Shown here in pieces: positions 1-8,842 of a stretch of 64,000 nucleotides of DNA; the stretch's first letter is position 1; each line of letters starts with the position of its first letter. Both the position numbers and the translations under genes were made by a program. Source of the DNA: Poindextera sp041691315 (GTDB lineage: Bacteria > Pseudomonadota > Alphaproteobacteria > Caulobacterales > Caulobacteraceae); assembly GCA_041691315.1 (NCBI GenBank), contig JBEPUW010000017.1, positions 1-64,000 on the forward strand. Direction: 5' to 3'. The notes under the pieces are model-generated. The model saw nothing but the letters and a program-made list of their open reading frames with translations, was not told the origin of the DNA and searched no databases.

Positions 1-30
1 AACACCTGATCAAAGACGGTGTTCATGGGT

Positions 31-49
31 GGCCCGAACAAGTCGGGCC
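31..49. terminator. Short perfect hairpin downstream of recG
   Basis: Seven-base arms GGCCCGA and TCGGGCC enclose a 5-nt loop, just beyond the 3' end of recG. There is no clear T-run on either side, so a role in ending recG transcription is only a guess. Bases 1-30 and 50-76 show no other feature. Confidence 0.3.
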
Positions 50-76
50 ATGACGGTGGGGGTAGGGCTAGCGCGC

Positions 77-2152
77 CTACCCCGCCGCGCTGGCGCTGCC
101 GTCGGGGCGCCAGTCGAACAGGGCTTGCAGGACCTTGACGGCCTTGCCGCGTTCGCTCTTCAGCTCGGGATCGCGCGACAGCACCAGGCGGGCATCGTCG
201 GCGGCCGTGGCGATGAGGTCGCGGTGGGCGGCGGGGTCGACCAGTCGATAGGCGGGGAAGCCGCTCTGTTTCAGACCGAGCGGATCGCCGCCGCCGCGCA
301 GCTCCAGGTCCTTTTCGGCGATGACGAAGCCGTCGTCGGTGCGGCGCAGGATGTCGAGCCTGGCCTGGGCCACGGCGCTGAGCGGCGCGTCGTAGAGCAG
401 CACGCAGGCGCTATCGGCCTTGCCGCGCCCGACCCGCCCGCGCAGCTGGTGCAGTTGAGCCAGGCCGAAGCGCTCGGCCTGCTCGATGACCATGATCGAG
501 GCGGCGGGCACGTCGACCCCGACCTCGACCACGGTTGTGGCGACCAGCACGCTCAGGGTTCCGGCGGCGAAGTCGGCCATCACCGTGTCCTTTTCGGCGG
601 CCGGCAGCTTGCCGTGCACCAGCCCCACCTTGGGGCCGAGCAGGCGTTTCAACGCCTTCGCCCGCGCCTCGGCGGCGGCCAGGTCGCTGTCCTCGCTATC
701 GCTGACCAGCGGGCAAATCCAGAAGGCCTGGGCGCCGCCGGCGACGGCGCGGGTCAGCCGCGCGGTGACCTCCTCCAGCCGTGTGGTCGGCGCGGCGCGG
801 GTGGCGACGGGTTTGCGGCCGGGCGGCTTTTCGTCCAGGCGGGAGACGTCGAGGTCGCCATAGACGGTCAGCTCCAGGGTGCGCGGGATCGGCGTCGCCG
901 ACATCGCCAGCAGATGCGCCGCCGGACCCTTCTCCGACAGCCGCTGGCGCTCGGAGACGCCGAACCGGTGCTGTTCGTCGATGACGGTGAGCGCCAGACT
1001 CTTGAAGGCCACGTCGTCCTGGAACAGCGCATGGGTGCCAACCGCGACGGCCACCTCGCCGGAGGCCAGGGCCATCAGCTTTTCCGTGCGCGCCGCGCCA
1101 CGGTCGCGGCCGGTCAGCAGCACCGTCTGGATGCCCTGGGCGCTCAGCGGCCCGGCGATGGTCTCGAAGTGCTGCCGCGCCAGGATCTCGGTCGGCGCCA
1201 TCAAGGCCGACTGCAGCCCCGCGGCGGCCACGTCGGCCATGGCCAGCATGGCGACCACGGTCTTGCCGGCGCCGACATCGCCCTGCAGCAGTCGCGACAT
1301 GCGCTGGCCGAAGGCCAGATCGCCGCGCACCTCGCTCAGGCTGCGGATCTGCGCGCCGGTCAGGTGGAAGGGCAGGGCGCGCTCGGCCTTTTCGGAGAGC
1401 GGGCTGGCGACGATCACCGCCGCCGGCTCGGCCTTGCGCCCGGCCTTGCGCTGCGCCAGCGCCAGCTGGTGGGCGAACAGTTCGTCATAGGCCAGCCGCC
1501 GGCGATGCGGGGTATAGGGCGACAGGTCCTCTTCGGCTCGCGGGCTGTGGAAGGCCTCGATGGCCGCGCGCCAGGCCGGCAGCTTCTCCCGCGCCAGCCA
1601 GGCCGCATCCTGCCATTCGGGCAGCTCCGGCGCCCGTTCCAGCGCCTCCTGGGCCAGGCGACGGACGGTGCGGGCGTGCAGGTCGCCGCTGGCCGGATAG
1701 ATGGCCTCGAACTCGGGGATGTCGGCCAGACGCTCGGCGTCGAGCAGATAGTCCGGGTGCGCCATCTGCAGGGCCCCCATGTAGCGCTCGACCCGGCCGC
1801 TGATCGCGCGCTTGGCGCCTTCCGGATGCTGCCGCGCCAGGTGCGGGCCGCCGCCCTTGAACCAGGTCAGGCTGATGAAGCCGGTGCTGTCGACCACCCG
1901 GATGCGATAGGGCAGCCCGGGGCGGCCGGGCGACAGATGCGCGTCGACGGTGACCAGGAAGGTCTGGTCCTCGCCCTCAAGCGCTTCGTCGACCGTGGTC
2001 AGCCGGCGGTGGACCACCCGGCTGGGTCCCAGGAAGAGCACATCGCGCACCACCGGGCCGGCCAGCCGTTCGACCTGCGGAGCCAGCTTCGGCCCGACGC
2101 CTTTCAGCGACGTGGCCGGTGCAAACAGCGGAAAGAGAATCTCGGGGCGCAT
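77..2152 (-). CDS. recG: ATP-dependent DNA helicase RecG
   Basis: Superfamily 2 helicase that remodels stalled replication forks and Holliday junctions. The 691-residue length is normal for RecG. An N-terminal wedge/OB region contains the TSLKGVGPK helix-hairpin-helix-like stretch. Walker A GDVGAGKT is near residue 290, the DEQH box (VIDEQHRFG) near 390, and the motif VI region LRGRVGRGK follows. I prefer the ATG at 2152 (MRPEILFPLF); an in-frame ATG at 2167 would add five residues. It is divergent from sdhE-mfd across about 50 bp, so the promoters must be back to back. The very long open frame on the opposite strand of this gene is a high-GC shadow. Confidence 0.95.
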   Translation of the reverse strand: MRPEILFPLFAPATSLKGVGPKLAPQVERLAGPVVRDVLFLGPSRVVHRRLTTVDEALEGEDQTFLVTVDAHLSPGRPGLPYRIRVVDSTGFISLTWFKGGGPHLARQHPEGAKRAISGRVERYMGALQMAHPDYLLDAERLADIPEFEAIYPASGDLHARTVRRLAQEALERAPELPEWQDAAWLAREKLPAWRAAIEAFHSPRAEEDLSPYTPHRRRLAYDELFAHQLALAQRKAGRKAEPAAVIVASPLSEKAERALPFHLTGAQIRSLSEVRGDLAFGQRMSRLLQGDVGAGKTVVAMLAMADVAAAGLQSALMAPTEILARQHFETIAGPLSAQGIQTVLLTGRDRGAARTEKLMALASGEVAVAVGTHALFQDDVAFKSLALTVIDEQHRFGVSERQRLSEKGPAAHLLAMSATPIPRTLELTVYGDLDVSRLDEKPPGRKPVATRAAPTTRLEEVTARLTRAVAGGAQAFWICPLVSDSEDSDLAAAEARAKALKRLLGPKVGLVHGKLPAAEKDTVMADFAAGTLSVLVATTVVEVGVDVPAASIMVIEQAERFGLAQLHQLRGRVGRGKADSACVLLYDAPLSAVAQARLDILRRTDDGFVIAEKDLELRGGGDPLGLKQSGFPAYRLVDPAAHRDLIATAADDARLVLSRDPELKSERGKAVKVLQALFDWRPDGSASAAG

Positions 2153-2201
2153 GACGACGCCGATCATAGCGCCGCTGGCGGCGCGTGCGCGGAGGTTCTA
2201 T

Positions 2202-2498
2202 ATGCGCCTTCCCATGGCCGACCCCCGCCTTGAAAAACTGCGCTACCGGGCCTGGCGGCGCGGCTTTCGCGAGGCCGACCTGGTGCTTGGCGGATTCGCC
2301 GACGCCCACCTGGCGACGATGAACCCGGGCGAACTCGAGACGTTCGAGGTTCTTCTGGATCAGGTCGATCACGACCTGTGGAGCTGGATCGTCGGCCAGG
2401 CGGAAGCGCCTGCCGCCTTCCAGGGACCCTTGCTGGAACAGATACGCGCCTTCCGGTTCAAACTGCCGGGACCGCACGGAGACCATAGCCGCGCTTGA
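2202..2498 (+). CDS. sdhE: SdhE-type succinate dehydrogenase flavinylation factor
   Basis: Small cytoplasmic factor (98 aa) of the SdhE/Sdh5 family, which promotes covalent FAD attachment to SdhA. The diagnostic RGxxE motif is present as RGFRE at residues 20-24, followed by the helical sequence typical of the family (LETFEVLLDQVDHDLWSW). GGAGG at 2191-2195 lies 6 nt before the ATG at 2202; a second ATG at 2214 is possible. The stop codon overlaps the putative TTG start of mfd (TTGA at 2495-2498), so the two genes are probably co-transcribed and coupled. Confidence 0.88.
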   Translation: MRLPMADPRLEKLRYRAWRRGFREADLVLGGFADAHLATMNPGELETFEVLLDQVDHDLWSWIVGQAEAPAAFQGPLLEQIRAFRFKLPGPHGDHSRA

Positions 2499-5400
2499 CC
2501 GACGTGATGACGGGACCGGCCGATCTTAAGAACGTCGCGCGCGAGCCCGGCGCGCTTGAACTCGTCGGTGCGCCGGAGGGCTTCGACGCCTTGGTCATGG
2601 CCGACATCGTCCGCGCGCGGGGCGGACTGGCCGCCTTCGTCGCCCGCGATGGCGCACGCGCCCAGGCCTTCATCGAGGCGATGCGCTTCTTCGCGCCCGA
2701 CATCGACATCATCCTCTTCCCGTCCTGGGATTGCCTGCCGTACGACCGCATGGGCCCGTCGCCGGGCGTGGCGGCGCGGCGGATGGCGGCCTTGTCGCGG
2801 CTGGCGCACGAGGCCGGATCCGACAAGCCGCGGATCGTGGTCACCCAGGCCCCGGCGCTCAGCCAGCGCGTGCCGCCGCGCGCCACCCTGATGCAGGCCA
2901 GCTATGCGGCGAGGTCGGGCGCGGAGGTCGATCTGGCCGACCTGGAGCGCTATTTCGCCATCAACGGCTATGCCCGCGCCTCGACGGTCTCGGAACGCGG
3001 CGAGTTCGCCGTTCGCGGCGGGGTGATCGACGTCTTTCCGCCGGGCGCCGAGGAGCCGGTGCGGCTCGACCTGTTCGGCGACACGCTGGAATCCATCCGC
3101 GCCTTCGATCCGGTCTCGCAGCGCTCGACCCGGCAGCTGAAGAGCATCGAACTGCTGCCTGTCTCCGAAGCCTTGCTCGACGCCGCCAGCATCGCGCGCT
3201 TTCGGCAGGGCTACGCGGCGGCCTTCGGCGCGTCCGGCGAGGATCCGCTCTACGCCACCATCAGCGAGGGCGGCCGGCGCGGCGGCATGGAGCATTTCCT
3301 GCCGCTGTTCTATCCGAAGCTGGAGACCCTGTTCGACTACCTCGGCGACGACGCCCTGATCGGCATGGATCACCTGGCCGTCGCCGCCCGCGACGAGCGC
3401 CTGGCGATGATCGCCGACGCCTTCGAGGCGCGCCAGGAGGCCGACAAGTCGCGGGGCGCCTATCACGCCCTGCCGCCCGACGCCCTCTACCTCACCCCGA
3501 TGGAATGGGACCGGCAGGTGGCGGCGCGGCCGTCCCGGCGCTTCACGCCGTTCGACCAGGAAGACACGGGCAATGTCGTCGACATGGGGGCGCGGCTCGG
3601 GCGGAGTTTCGCCGCCGAACGGGCCATGGACAGCGTCAACCTGTTCGAGGCCGCCGCCGACCATGCGCGCAAGCTGAGCGCCTCCGGCAAGCGGGTGCTG
3701 TTCGCCTCCTGGTCGGAAGGCTCGTCCGACCGTCTGGGCCATATGCTGGCCGACCATGGCTTGAAGGACATCAGCCCGGCCGCCGACTGGCCGACCGCTC
3801 TGGCCGCCAGCGCCAAGCAGCCGCAGCGGGTGGTGCTGCCGCTGGATACGGGCTTCGAGACGGCCGATCTGGCGGTCATTTCCGAGACCGACATCCTGGG
3901 CGACCGGCTGGTGCGCTCGGGCCGCCGGCGCCGCGCCGCCAACTTCCTGGCCGAGGCCTCGTCCCTCACCCCAGGCGACCTGGTCGTGCATATCGACCAC
4001 GGCATCGGCCGCTATGAGGGCCTGAAGACGCTGCAGGTGCAGGACGCGCCGCACGACTGCCTTGAGATCCATTATTTCGGCGATTCCAAGCTCTATCTGC
4101 CGGTCGAGAACATCGACCTGCTCAGCCGCTACGGCTCCGACGCCGAGGGCGTGCAGCTCGATCGCCTCGGTGGCGCGGCCTGGCAGGCGAGGCGAGCCCG
4201 GGCCAAGGATCGCCTGCGCGAAATGGCCGAGGGCCTGATCGCCATCGCCGCGGCGCGCGCGCTGAAGGTGACGCCGGAGATCGACCCGCCCGCCGGCCTG
4301 TTCGACGAGTTCTGCGCCCGCTTCCCGTATGAAGAGACCGACGACCAGCTGTCCTCGATCGGCGACGTGCTGGGCGACCTGGCCTCCGGCCACCCAATGG
4401 ACCGGCTGATCTGCGGCGACGTCGGCTTCGGCAAGACCGAGGTCGCGCTCCGCGCCGCCTTCGTGGTGGCGATGAGCGGCCGGCAGGTCGCCGTGGTGGC
4501 GCCGACCACGCTGCTGGCCCGCCAGCACTTCACCACCTTTACCGAGCGCTTCCACGGCTGGCCGGTGCGGGTGACGCGGCTGTCGCGCCTGGTTCCGTCG
4601 CAGGAGGCGACCAAGACCCGCGAGGCGCTGAAGAAGGGCGAGGTCGAGATCGTCGTCGGCACCCACGCTGTGCTGTCGAAACAGGTGCAGTTCGCCGACC
4701 TCGGCCTGGTGGTGGTCGATGAGGAGCAGCACTTCGGCGTCAAGCACAAGGAGGCGCTGAAGGCGCTGCGGGCCGAGGTGCACGTGCTGACCCTGTCGGC
4801 GACGCCGATCCCGCGGACCCTGCAGATGGCGCTCTCCGGCATTCGCGAGATGTCGATCATCGCCACCCCGCCGGTCGACCGGCTGGCGGTGCGCACCTAC
4901 ATCACCCCGCACGATCCGGTGGTCATCCGCGAGGCGCTGCTGCGCGAGAAATACCGTGGCGGCCAGGCCTATATGGTCGCGCCGCGGATCAAGGACCTGC
5001 CCGACATCGCCCGTTTCCTGCGCGAGCACGTGCCGGAGGTGAAGTTCGTCACCGGCCACGGCCAGATGCCGCCGACCGAGCTGGAAGACGTGATGAGCGC
5101 CTTCTACGACGGCCGCTACGACGTGCTGCTCTCGACCTCGATCATCGAGTCCGGCCTCGACATCCCGACCGCCAACACGCTGGTCATCCACCGCGCCGAC
5201 ATGTTCGGCCTGGCCCAGCTTTACCAGCTGCGCGGCCGGGTCGGGCGGGCCAAGACCCGAGCCTATGCCTACCTGACCACAGCGCCGGAAAAACAGCTGA
5301 CCATCTCGGCGGAAAAGCGCCTCAGGGTCATGCAGTCGCTCGACAGCCTTGGCGCCGGCTTCCAGCTGGCCAGCCACGACCTGGACATCCGCGGCGGCGG

Positions 5401-5986
5401 CAATCTGCTCGGCGAGGAACAGTCCGGCCACATCCGCGAGATCGGCGTCGAGCTCTATCAGCAGATGCTGGAGGATGCGGTGGCCGAGATCCGCACCAAG
5501 TCCGGCGGCGAGGAGATCAGCATCGACCGCGGTTGGTCGCCGCAGATCAATACCGGCGCGGCGGTGTTGATCCCCGAACACTATGTGCCCGACCTGAACG
5601 TGCGGCTGGCGCTCTATCGCCGCCTCTCCGACGCCGAACGGCCGGAGGATCGCGAGGCCCTGGCCGCCGAGATGATCGACCGGTTCGGGCCGCTGCCGGA
5701 CGAGACCGGCCAGCTGCTCAAGATCGTCGCCATCAAGGGCCTCTGCCGCCAGGCCAACGTGGCCAAGATCGACGTCGGGCCCAAGGGCGCGGTGGTCAGC
5801 TTCCGCGACAACACCTTCGCCCACCCGACGGCCCTGGTCGCCTATATCCAGAAGAATTCGATGCTGTGGCGCTTCCGCCCCGACCAGACCGTGCTGATCA
5901 AGGGCGAATGGGAAACCCCCGACGCCCGGCTGAACGCCGCCGAACGCATCCTCGCCGAACTGGCGCGGATGGCCGGCGCGAGCTGA
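2495..5986 (+). CDS. mfd: Transcription-repair coupling factor Mfd
   Basis: About 1163 aa, normal for Mfd. It displaces RNA polymerase stalled at lesions and recruits UvrA. The N-terminal UvrB-like module is followed by the RNA-polymerase-interacting/translocase core with GDVGFGKT (Walker A, near residue 640), VVVDEEQHFG (DEEQ box, near 742) and LRGRVGRAK (motif VI), then the C-terminal TRCF domain. The start is uncertain: TTG at 2495 overlaps the sdhE stop, while GTG 2504 and ATG 2507 are close in-frame alternatives. RecG and Mfd are sister translocases, and here their genes lie back to back. Confidence 0.95.
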   Translation: MTDVMTGPADLKNVAREPGALELVGAPEGFDALVMADIVRARGGLAAFVARDGARAQAFIEAMRFFAPDIDIILFPSWDCLPYDRMGPSPGVAARRMAALSRLAHEAGSDKPRIVVTQAPALSQRVPPRATLMQASYAARSGAEVDLADLERYFAINGYARASTVSERGEFAVRGGVIDVFPPGAEEPVRLDLFGDTLESIRAFDPVSQRSTRQLKSIELLPVSEALLDAASIARFRQGYAAAFGASGEDPLYATISEGGRRGGMEHFLPLFYPKLETLFDYLGDDALIGMDHLAVAARDERLAMIADAFEARQEADKSRGAYHALPPDALYLTPMEWDRQVAARPSRRFTPFDQEDTGNVVDMGARLGRSFAAERAMDSVNLFEAAADHARKLSASGKRVLFASWSEGSSDRLGHMLADHGLKDISPAADWPTALAASAKQPQRVVLPLDTGFETADLAVISETDILGDRLVRSGRRRRAANFLAEASSLTPGDLVVHIDHGIGRYEGLKTLQVQDAPHDCLEIHYFGDSKLYLPVENIDLLSRYGSDAEGVQLDRLGGAAWQARRARAKDRLREMAEGLIAIAAARALKVTPEIDPPAGLFDEFCARFPYEETDDQLSSIGDVLGDLASGHPMDRLICGDVGFGKTEVALRAAFVVAMSGRQVAVVAPTTLLARQHFTTFTERFHGWPVRVTRLSRLVPSQEATKTREALKKGEVEIVVGTHAVLSKQVQFADLGLVVVDEEQHFGVKHKEALKALRAEVHVLTLSATPIPRTLQMALSGIREMSIIATPPVDRLAVRTYITPHDPVVIREALLREKYRGGQAYMVAPRIKDLPDIARFLREHVPEVKFVTGHGQMPPTELEDVMSAFYDGRYDVLLSTSIIESGLDIPTANTLVIHRADMFGLAQLYQLRGRVGRAKTRAYAYLTTAPEKQLTISAEKRLRVMQSLDSLGAGFQLASHDLDIRGGGNLLGEEQSGHIREIGVELYQQMLEDAVAEIRTKSGGEEISIDRGWSPQINTGAAVLIPEHYVPDLNVRLALYRRLSDAERPEDREALAAEMIDRFGPLPDETGQLLKIVAIKGLCRQANVAKIDVGPKGAVVSFRDNTFAHPTALVAYIQKNSMLWRFRPDQTVLIKGEWETPDARLNAAERILAELARMAGAS

Positions 5987-5994
5987 AATTGGCG

Positions 5995-6072
5995 AAATTG
6001 GGGACACGTACGCATCTCAAGGCTTTGGGTTAGACTCCACAAGCTAGGGGGATGCGTCCGTGTCCCCAATTT
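5995..6072. repeat. Palindromic repeat, GGGGACACGTACGCATC family, copy 1
   Basis: Inverted repeat between mfd and the SDR gene. The left arm AAATTGGGGACACGTACG starts at 5995; the right arm (6051-6072) reads GATGCGTCCGTGTCCCC then AATTT. The arms enclose about 34 variable bases. Further copies are at 6932-7008 and 7722-7800. The right arm ends just before the Shine-Dalgarno of the next gene, so the structure would sit in its leader. Confidence 0.85.
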
Positions 6073-6087
6073 CCAAGGAGACCCACG

Positions 6088-6927
6088 ATGGACGGCAAGG
6101 TGGTTGTGATCACTGGCGGCACGTCCGGTATCGGCCAGGTCGCGGCGACGGCGCTGGCGCGGCAGGGCGCGCGGATCGTGCTGATCGCCCGCGACCGGGC
6201 GCGGGTCGCACAGGCCTTGGCCGAGATCAGCCGCGCGGCGCCCGGCGTCGCCCACCGCGCCGTCTACGCCGACCTCTCCAGCATCACCGAGACCCGCCGG
6301 GTCGGGGCGGAGATCGCGGCGACCGAGCCGCGCATCGACGTGCTGATCAACAACGCCGGCGCCCTGTTCAACCGGCGCAGGGTTTCGCCGGATGGCCTGG
6401 AGATGACCTTCGCCGTCAATCACATGGCCTATTTCGTCCTGACCGAAGCCTTGCTTCCAACCCTGAAACAGTCGGGACCGGCGCGGATCGTCAATACGGC
6501 GTCGGCGGCGCACCAGGGCGCGAAGCTTGATTTCAACGACCTGCAGTCCGAGCGCGCCTATTCCGGCTTCCAGGTCTATGGCCGCTCGAAGCTCTGCAAC
6601 ATCCTGTTCACCCGGGAACTCGCTCGGCGTCTCAAGGACAGCGGCGTCACCGCCAACAGCCTGCACCCGGGCTTTGTGGCCACGCGTTTCGGGGATGGTT
6701 CGGGCGGCCTGTTGCAGGCGCTCATGCCGATCGCCAAACTCGGCGCCATCAGCCCAGCCAAGGGCGCCGAGACCATCATCTACCTGGCCTCCTCGCCCGA
6801 GGTCGCCCAGACGAGCGGGGTCTACTTCTACCTTAGCAAGCCGAAGACGCCGAGCCCGGAGGCTCAGGACGACGACGCGGCGGCGAGACTTTGGGCGGAG
6901 AGCGCGCGCCTCGAAGCCGCCGTTTGA
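6088..6927 (+). CDS. Short-chain dehydrogenase/reductase, retinol-dehydrogenase-like
   Basis: NAD(P)-dependent SDR of 279 aa. The cofactor motif TGGTSGIG is close to the N terminus, the structural NNAG follows, and the catalytic Tyr-Lys pair is in YGRSK. The extended C-terminal part with LHPGFVATRF is typical of the RDH/WW-oxidoreductase-like branch. The substrate cannot be told from sequence. AAGGAG at 6075-6080 fixes the ATG at 6088. The gene is bracketed on both sides by copies of the GGGGACACGTACGCATC palindrome. Confidence 0.9.
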   Translation: MDGKVVVITGGTSGIGQVAATALARQGARIVLIARDRARVAQALAEISRAAPGVAHRAVYADLSSITETRRVGAEIAATEPRIDVLINNAGALFNRRRVSPDGLEMTFAVNHMAYFVLTEALLPTLKQSGPARIVNTASAAHQGAKLDFNDLQSERAYSGFQVYGRSKLCNILFTRELARRLKDSGVTANSLHPGFVATRFGDGSGGLLQALMPIAKLGAISPAKGAETIIYLASSPEVAQTSGVYFYLSKPKTPSPEAQDDDAAARLWAESARLEAAV

Positions 6928-6931
6928 AATG

Positions 6932-7008
6932 AAATTGGGGACATGTACGCATCCCCGGGGCCTCAACGCGACAAGCCGAAGCCGTGGGGATGCGTACGTG
7001 TCCCCAAT
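6932..7008. repeat. Palindromic repeat, GGGGACACGTACGCATC family, copy 2
   Basis: Inverted repeat between the convergent SDR gene and the peroxiredoxin gene. The left arm is AAATTGGGGACATGTACG from 6932; the right arm is GGGGATGCGTACGTGTCC then CCAAT (6986-7008). Relative to copy 1, position changes such as ACATGT for ACACGT are partly matched in the other arm. Its place between convergent genes would suit a bidirectional terminator. Confidence 0.85.
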
Positions 7009-7025
7009 CTCAGTGCCCAATTCCC

Positions 7026-7685
7026 CTATTTCGGCTGCGGGACGATGCGCAGATAGGGCTTGGGCGATTTCCAGCCGCCGGGATAGAGGGTCTTGGCCTC
7101 GTCGTTGGTGACCGAGCCGGCGATGATCACGTCGTCGCCTTGCTTCCAGTCGGCAGGCGTGGCGACCTTGTGCTTGGCGCCCAGCTGCAGGCTGTCGATG
7201 ATGCGCAGGATTTCCTGGAAGTTGCGGCCGACGGTCATCGGATAGACCAGGATGGTTTTGATCTTCTTGTCAGGGCCGATGACGAAGACGTTGCGGACCG
7301 TCTGGTTGTCCGCGGCGGTGCGGCCTTCCGAGCTCGCGCCGGCGGCCGCGGGCAGCATGCCGTAGAGTTTGGCCACCTTCAGCTCCGGATCGCCGATCAT
7401 CGGGAAGTTGGGCCCGGTTCCTTGCGTCTCGGCGATATCGGCGGCCCATTTGCCGTGCGCGTCGACCGGATCGACGCTGATGCCGATCGGCTTGACGTGG
7501 CGCCTGTCCCATTCGGGCTTCAGCTTCGCCACCGCGCCCGATTCGGTGGTGCAGACCGGAGTGAAGTCCTTGGGGTGCGAGAAGAACAGGCCCCAGCTGT
7601 CGCCCAGCCAATGGTGGAAGTGGATCGGGCCGTCCGTGGTCTCGGCTTCGAAATCGGGTGCGGTATCGCCAATCGCCAGCGTCAT
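7026..7685 (-). CDS. 1-Cys peroxiredoxin (Prx6-like, AhpC/TSA family)
   Basis: Thiol peroxidase of 219 aa that reduces peroxides. The catalytic motif PVCTTE has the peroxidatic cysteine at about residue 45. The long C-terminal extension with LVYPMTVGRNFQEILR is characteristic of the Prx6/1-Cys branch rather than 2-Cys AhpC; no conserved resolving cysteine is visible. A GGAGAGG ribosome site precedes the ATG at 7685. It stands alone between two palindromic repeats. Confidence 0.93.
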   Translation of the reverse strand: MTLAIGDTAPDFEAETTDGPIHFHHWLGDSWGLFFSHPKDFTPVCTTESGAVAKLKPEWDRRHVKPIGISVDPVDAHGKWAADIAETQGTGPNFPMIGDPELKVAKLYGMLPAAAGASSEGRTAADNQTVRNVFVIGPDKKIKTILVYPMTVGRNFQEILRIIDSLQLGAKHKVATPADWKQGDDVIIAGSVTNDEAKTLYPGGWKSPKPYLRIVPQPK

Positions 7686-7721
7686 AGGGCCTCTCCGAGT
7701 TGGGTTCGGACCCTATATGGG

Positions 7722-7800
7722 AAATTGGGGACACGTACGCATCCCCCAGGTTTCGGAGTCTCGCGTTGAGGGTCGGGGATGCGTACATGTCCCCGATTTT
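7722..7800. repeat. Palindromic repeat, GGGGACACGTACGCATC family, copy 3
   Basis: Inverted repeat between the peroxiredoxin gene start and the lipoprotein gene end. The left arm AAATTGGGGACACGTACG starts at 7722; the right arm (about 7774-7800) reads CGGGGATGCGTACATGTC then CCCGATTTT. It is the third copy within 1.8 kb. Confidence 0.85.
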
Positions 7801-7814
7801 CAGCCCCAATTTCC

Positions 7815-8264
7815 CTATTCGCAGATGGTCCCGGCGGCTTGCCAGGCGGCTGGGCCGGCGGGGGACTGGCTGAAGGCGTAGGTGTAGCAGACCGCGCCGG
7901 TTTGCAGTTCGTAGCGGGAGAAGCCCTGGCCCGCCTCTACCGAGCGCGACTGTTCAGCGCCGGGCGCCAGCACGCTGCAGGCGGCCGTGGTCGGGCTGAT
8001 CGGGACTATGCTTTTCACCATGCCCTTGTCGGTCTTCACCGTGAAGGTCGATGGATCGAACGACGAGGGGCTGAGGCAGACCGGGCCGGGCGAGCCGTTC
8101 TTGAAGCTGAGCTGCACGGTCGACATCGCGGTCATGTGTCGGGTGAAGGCGACCGTGACGCCGTGATCGACCGTCGAGACCGCCCCGAAGGTGTGGGCGT
8201 GACAGCCGGTCAAGACCCCGCCGGCGAGCAGGGCGGCGGCAAGGCGGAGAGGATGGGTGCGCAT
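7815..8264 (-). CDS. Putative lipoprotein of unknown function
   Basis: 149 aa with a lipoprotein signal peptide: basic start, hydrophobic core, lipobox LTGC with the acylated cysteine at residue 21. The mature part is predicted to be beta-rich and secreted, with three further cysteines (in GPVCL, TAACS and GAVCY). I recognise no family. It is the last gene of an apparent three-gene unit after popA and the CcdC-like protein. Confidence 0.7.
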   Translation of the reverse strand: MRTHPLRLAAALLAGGVLTGCHAHTFGAVSTVDHGVTVAFTRHMTAMSTVQLSFKNGSPGPVCLSPSSFDPSTFTVKTDKGMVKSIVPISPTTAACSVLAPGAEQSRSVEAGQGFSRYELQTGAVCYTYAFSQSPAGPAAWQAAGTICE

Positions 8265-8297
8265 GCCCGCGACTGGACCACGGTCCGCCTCGCGGCC

Positions 8298-8825
8298 TCA
8301 CCCTCTTTTGGGGGTGTTGATTTGCGCCTCGGCCAGCAGGCGGCGGCAGCGCAGCCACATCTCCAGGCGCTGGACCACCATGGCGCCGATGCCGAACAGG
8401 GCGAGCGTGTCGGCGATGGCGCCGGCCTGGCTGGCCAGCGATGCGTGGCTGGAACCGACCTCGGGAAAGGCCAGCCGGATGCCGTAGCGGGCGGCGAACA
8501 GCACCGCGATCAGCACCACGCCCACCGGCGAGGTCTTGCTGGTCAAGTCGTGAGTGGCCGGGTCGATGGTGATGTGGGTGAGCCGGCCGCGATACCAACC
8601 GACCACGGCGCCGCCGGCCAGGGCGGCGGCGAGTTCGCCGATGATCATCACGCCCGGAACCTGCGCCGAGGCGAACATCGAGGCGCCGGCGAAGAGCAGC
8701 AGGACCGGCATGACCCACATGCGTTCGATCTTGATCTGTCGCGCCGTCATGCCGCGTCGGACGATCAGCAACAGGATCAGGACGGGGATAAGATAGGGCA
8801 GTAGATGTTCGTACTGACTGGGCAC
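8298..8825 (-). CDS. CcdC-like (DUF1453) inner-membrane protein
   Basis: Polytopic membrane protein, about 175 aa, with four or five hydrophobic segments (LIPVLILLLIV, VMPVLLLFAGASMF, the GELAAALAGG region, VGVVLIAVLFAARYG, ADTLALFGIGAMVV). The loop GRLTHITIDPATHDLTSKTS between segments 3 and 4 is the most recognisable part of the DUF1453/CcdC-like family. I prefer GTG at 8825, with GGAG 9 nt upstream; a TTG at 8834 is too close to that site. It lies 17 nt after popA. Confidence 0.7.
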   Translation of the reverse strand: MPSQYEHLLPYLIPVLILLLIVRRGMTARQIKIERMWVMPVLLLFAGASMFASAQVPGVMIIGELAAALAGGAVVGWYRGRLTHITIDPATHDLTSKTSPVGVVLIAVLFAARYGIRLAFPEVGSSHASLASQAGAIADTLALFGIGAMVVQRLEMWLRCRRLLAEAQINTPKRG

Positions 8826-8842
8826 GGGGGGCAACTCCGGTC

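Noticed and set aside
2369..6007. Very long open frame (about 1200 codons) on the minus strand under mfd
   Set aside because: High-GC antisense shadow: its protein is a low-complexity mix of Arg, Gly, His, Gln and Asp with no family motifs, while mfd on the other strand is certain.
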